DNA from: Thiotrichales bacterium
GTDB lineage: Bacteria; Pseudomonadota; Gammaproteobacteria; UWMA-0217
DNA: 6,313 nt
Assembly (NCBI GenBank): GCA_024763135.1
Contig: JANTGD010000218.1
Coordinates: 1 to 6,313, forward strand
Direction of reading: 5' to 3'
Shown: one piece after another, positions 6,227-6,313 of the stretch
Position numbering within the stretch: position 1 is the stretch's first letter
Layout of the letters: every line of letters starts with the position of its first letter
Notes under the pieces: generated by a model
Databases searched by the model: none
What the model saw: only the letters and a program-made list of their open reading frames with translations
Told to the model about the DNA's origin: nothing
Program-made: the position numbers and the translations under genes

Positions 6227-6250
6227 CTTGAGATCTTAATTAATCTCAAG
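6227..6250. repeat. 8-bp inverted repeat near the right edge
   Basis: CTTGAGAT (6227-6234) and ATCTCAAG (6243-6250) pair perfectly around an AT-rich 8-base spacer. A small hairpin, AAGCC-ACA-GGCTT followed by TT (6248-6262), overlaps its right arm. These could be transcription-stop structures for a minus-strand gene entering from the right, or an operator-like dyad. Nothing in the window decides between them. Confidence 0.4.
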
Positions 6251-6313
6251 CCACAGGCTTTTGCTGAACAATCAGCGCGATCCCGTATACCACGCTATTT
6301 TTTTTGTAACGAC

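Larger units (their letters stand above)
6059..6313. other. Non-coding region with several inverted repeats
   Basis: Together with 5840-6058 this makes about 474 bases without a supported gene. Short dyads are dense: CCCCC/GGGGT-like pairing near 6081-6097, GGAAAGGAAAA/TTTTCCTTTCC at 6101-6130, AGTCC/GGACT near 6143-6157, CCCTC/GAGGG near 6166-6176, and CTTGAGAT/ATCTCAAG at 6227-6250. A 64-codon minus-strand frame (6055-6249) has no ribosome binding site and a composition set by the repeats, so I do not call it. The stretch may be a second intergenic repeat family (inference). At the right edge a minus-strand frame is open from 6311 to a TGA at 6248-6246 (ending ...ALIVQQKPVA); it could be the tail of a gene beyond the window but is too short to support. 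Confidence 0.5.

Noticed and set aside
6055..6249. 64-codon minus-strand frame in the repeat region
   Set aside because: No ribosome binding site, it starts inside one inverted repeat, spans others and ends inside the MITE-like terminal repeat, so it is probably translated repeat DNA.
6246..6311. Possible C-terminal end of a minus-strand gene entering from the right
   Set aside because: Only 21 codons are visible; plausible protein composition alone cannot support a gene call.
1..6313. CRISPR array, tRNA or rRNA, phage or integrase genes
   Set aside because: No regularly spaced direct repeats, no tRNA-like cloverleaf or rRNA sequence, and no integrase or transposase reading frame were seen.

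Overview
The window looks like a chromosomal stretch from a Gammaproteobacterium, probably marine or another environmental type. That reading rests on lipobox-bearing envelope proteins, a DUF6502/DUF5666 gene pair and a large multihaem c-type cytochrome. No taxonomic marker is present, so the genus is not called. Base composition is mixed: the left-most gene is visibly AT-richer than the cytochrome gene, which is clearly GC-rich.

Layout, left to right. (1) Bases 3-974, + strand: the 3' part of an unrecognised gene, open through the left edge. (2) A hairpin at about 1034-1067 separates it from the convergent minus-strand genes and can serve both sides. (3) Bases 1086-2264, minus: a lipoprotein of four DUF5666-type beta repeats with a long acidic tail. 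(4) Bases 2390-3274, minus: a DUF6502 family protein, 125 nt upstream of the DUF5666 gene and probably co-transcribed with it. (5) Bases 3275-3559: a divergent control region with a minus-strand promoter carrying a perfect TATAAT, a candidate plus-strand promoter, and a dyad (GTGTG-N7-CACAC) lying over the minus -35 and the expected plus start point. (6) Bases 3560-5839, plus: a 759-residue predicted lipoprotein cytochrome with nine CXXCH haem motifs behind a haem-free N-terminal domain. (7) Bases 5863-5904: a strong intrinsic terminator. (8) Bases 5903-6058: a 156-bp palindromic, MITE-like element with perfect 16-bp inverted ends. (9) Bases 6059-6313: non-coding, rich in inverted repeats, no supported gene.

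How the genes may work together (inference): the cytochrome would move electrons in the periplasm or at the outer membrane. The DUF5666 lipoprotein would sit in the same compartment. The cytoplasmic DUF6502 protein has helix-turn-helix-like segments and could regulate the divergent promoters. The link between the three rests only on adjacency and the shared promoter region. The most notable points are the nonahaem lipoprotein architecture, the compact divergent promoter/operator, and the palindromic element directly behind the terminator.
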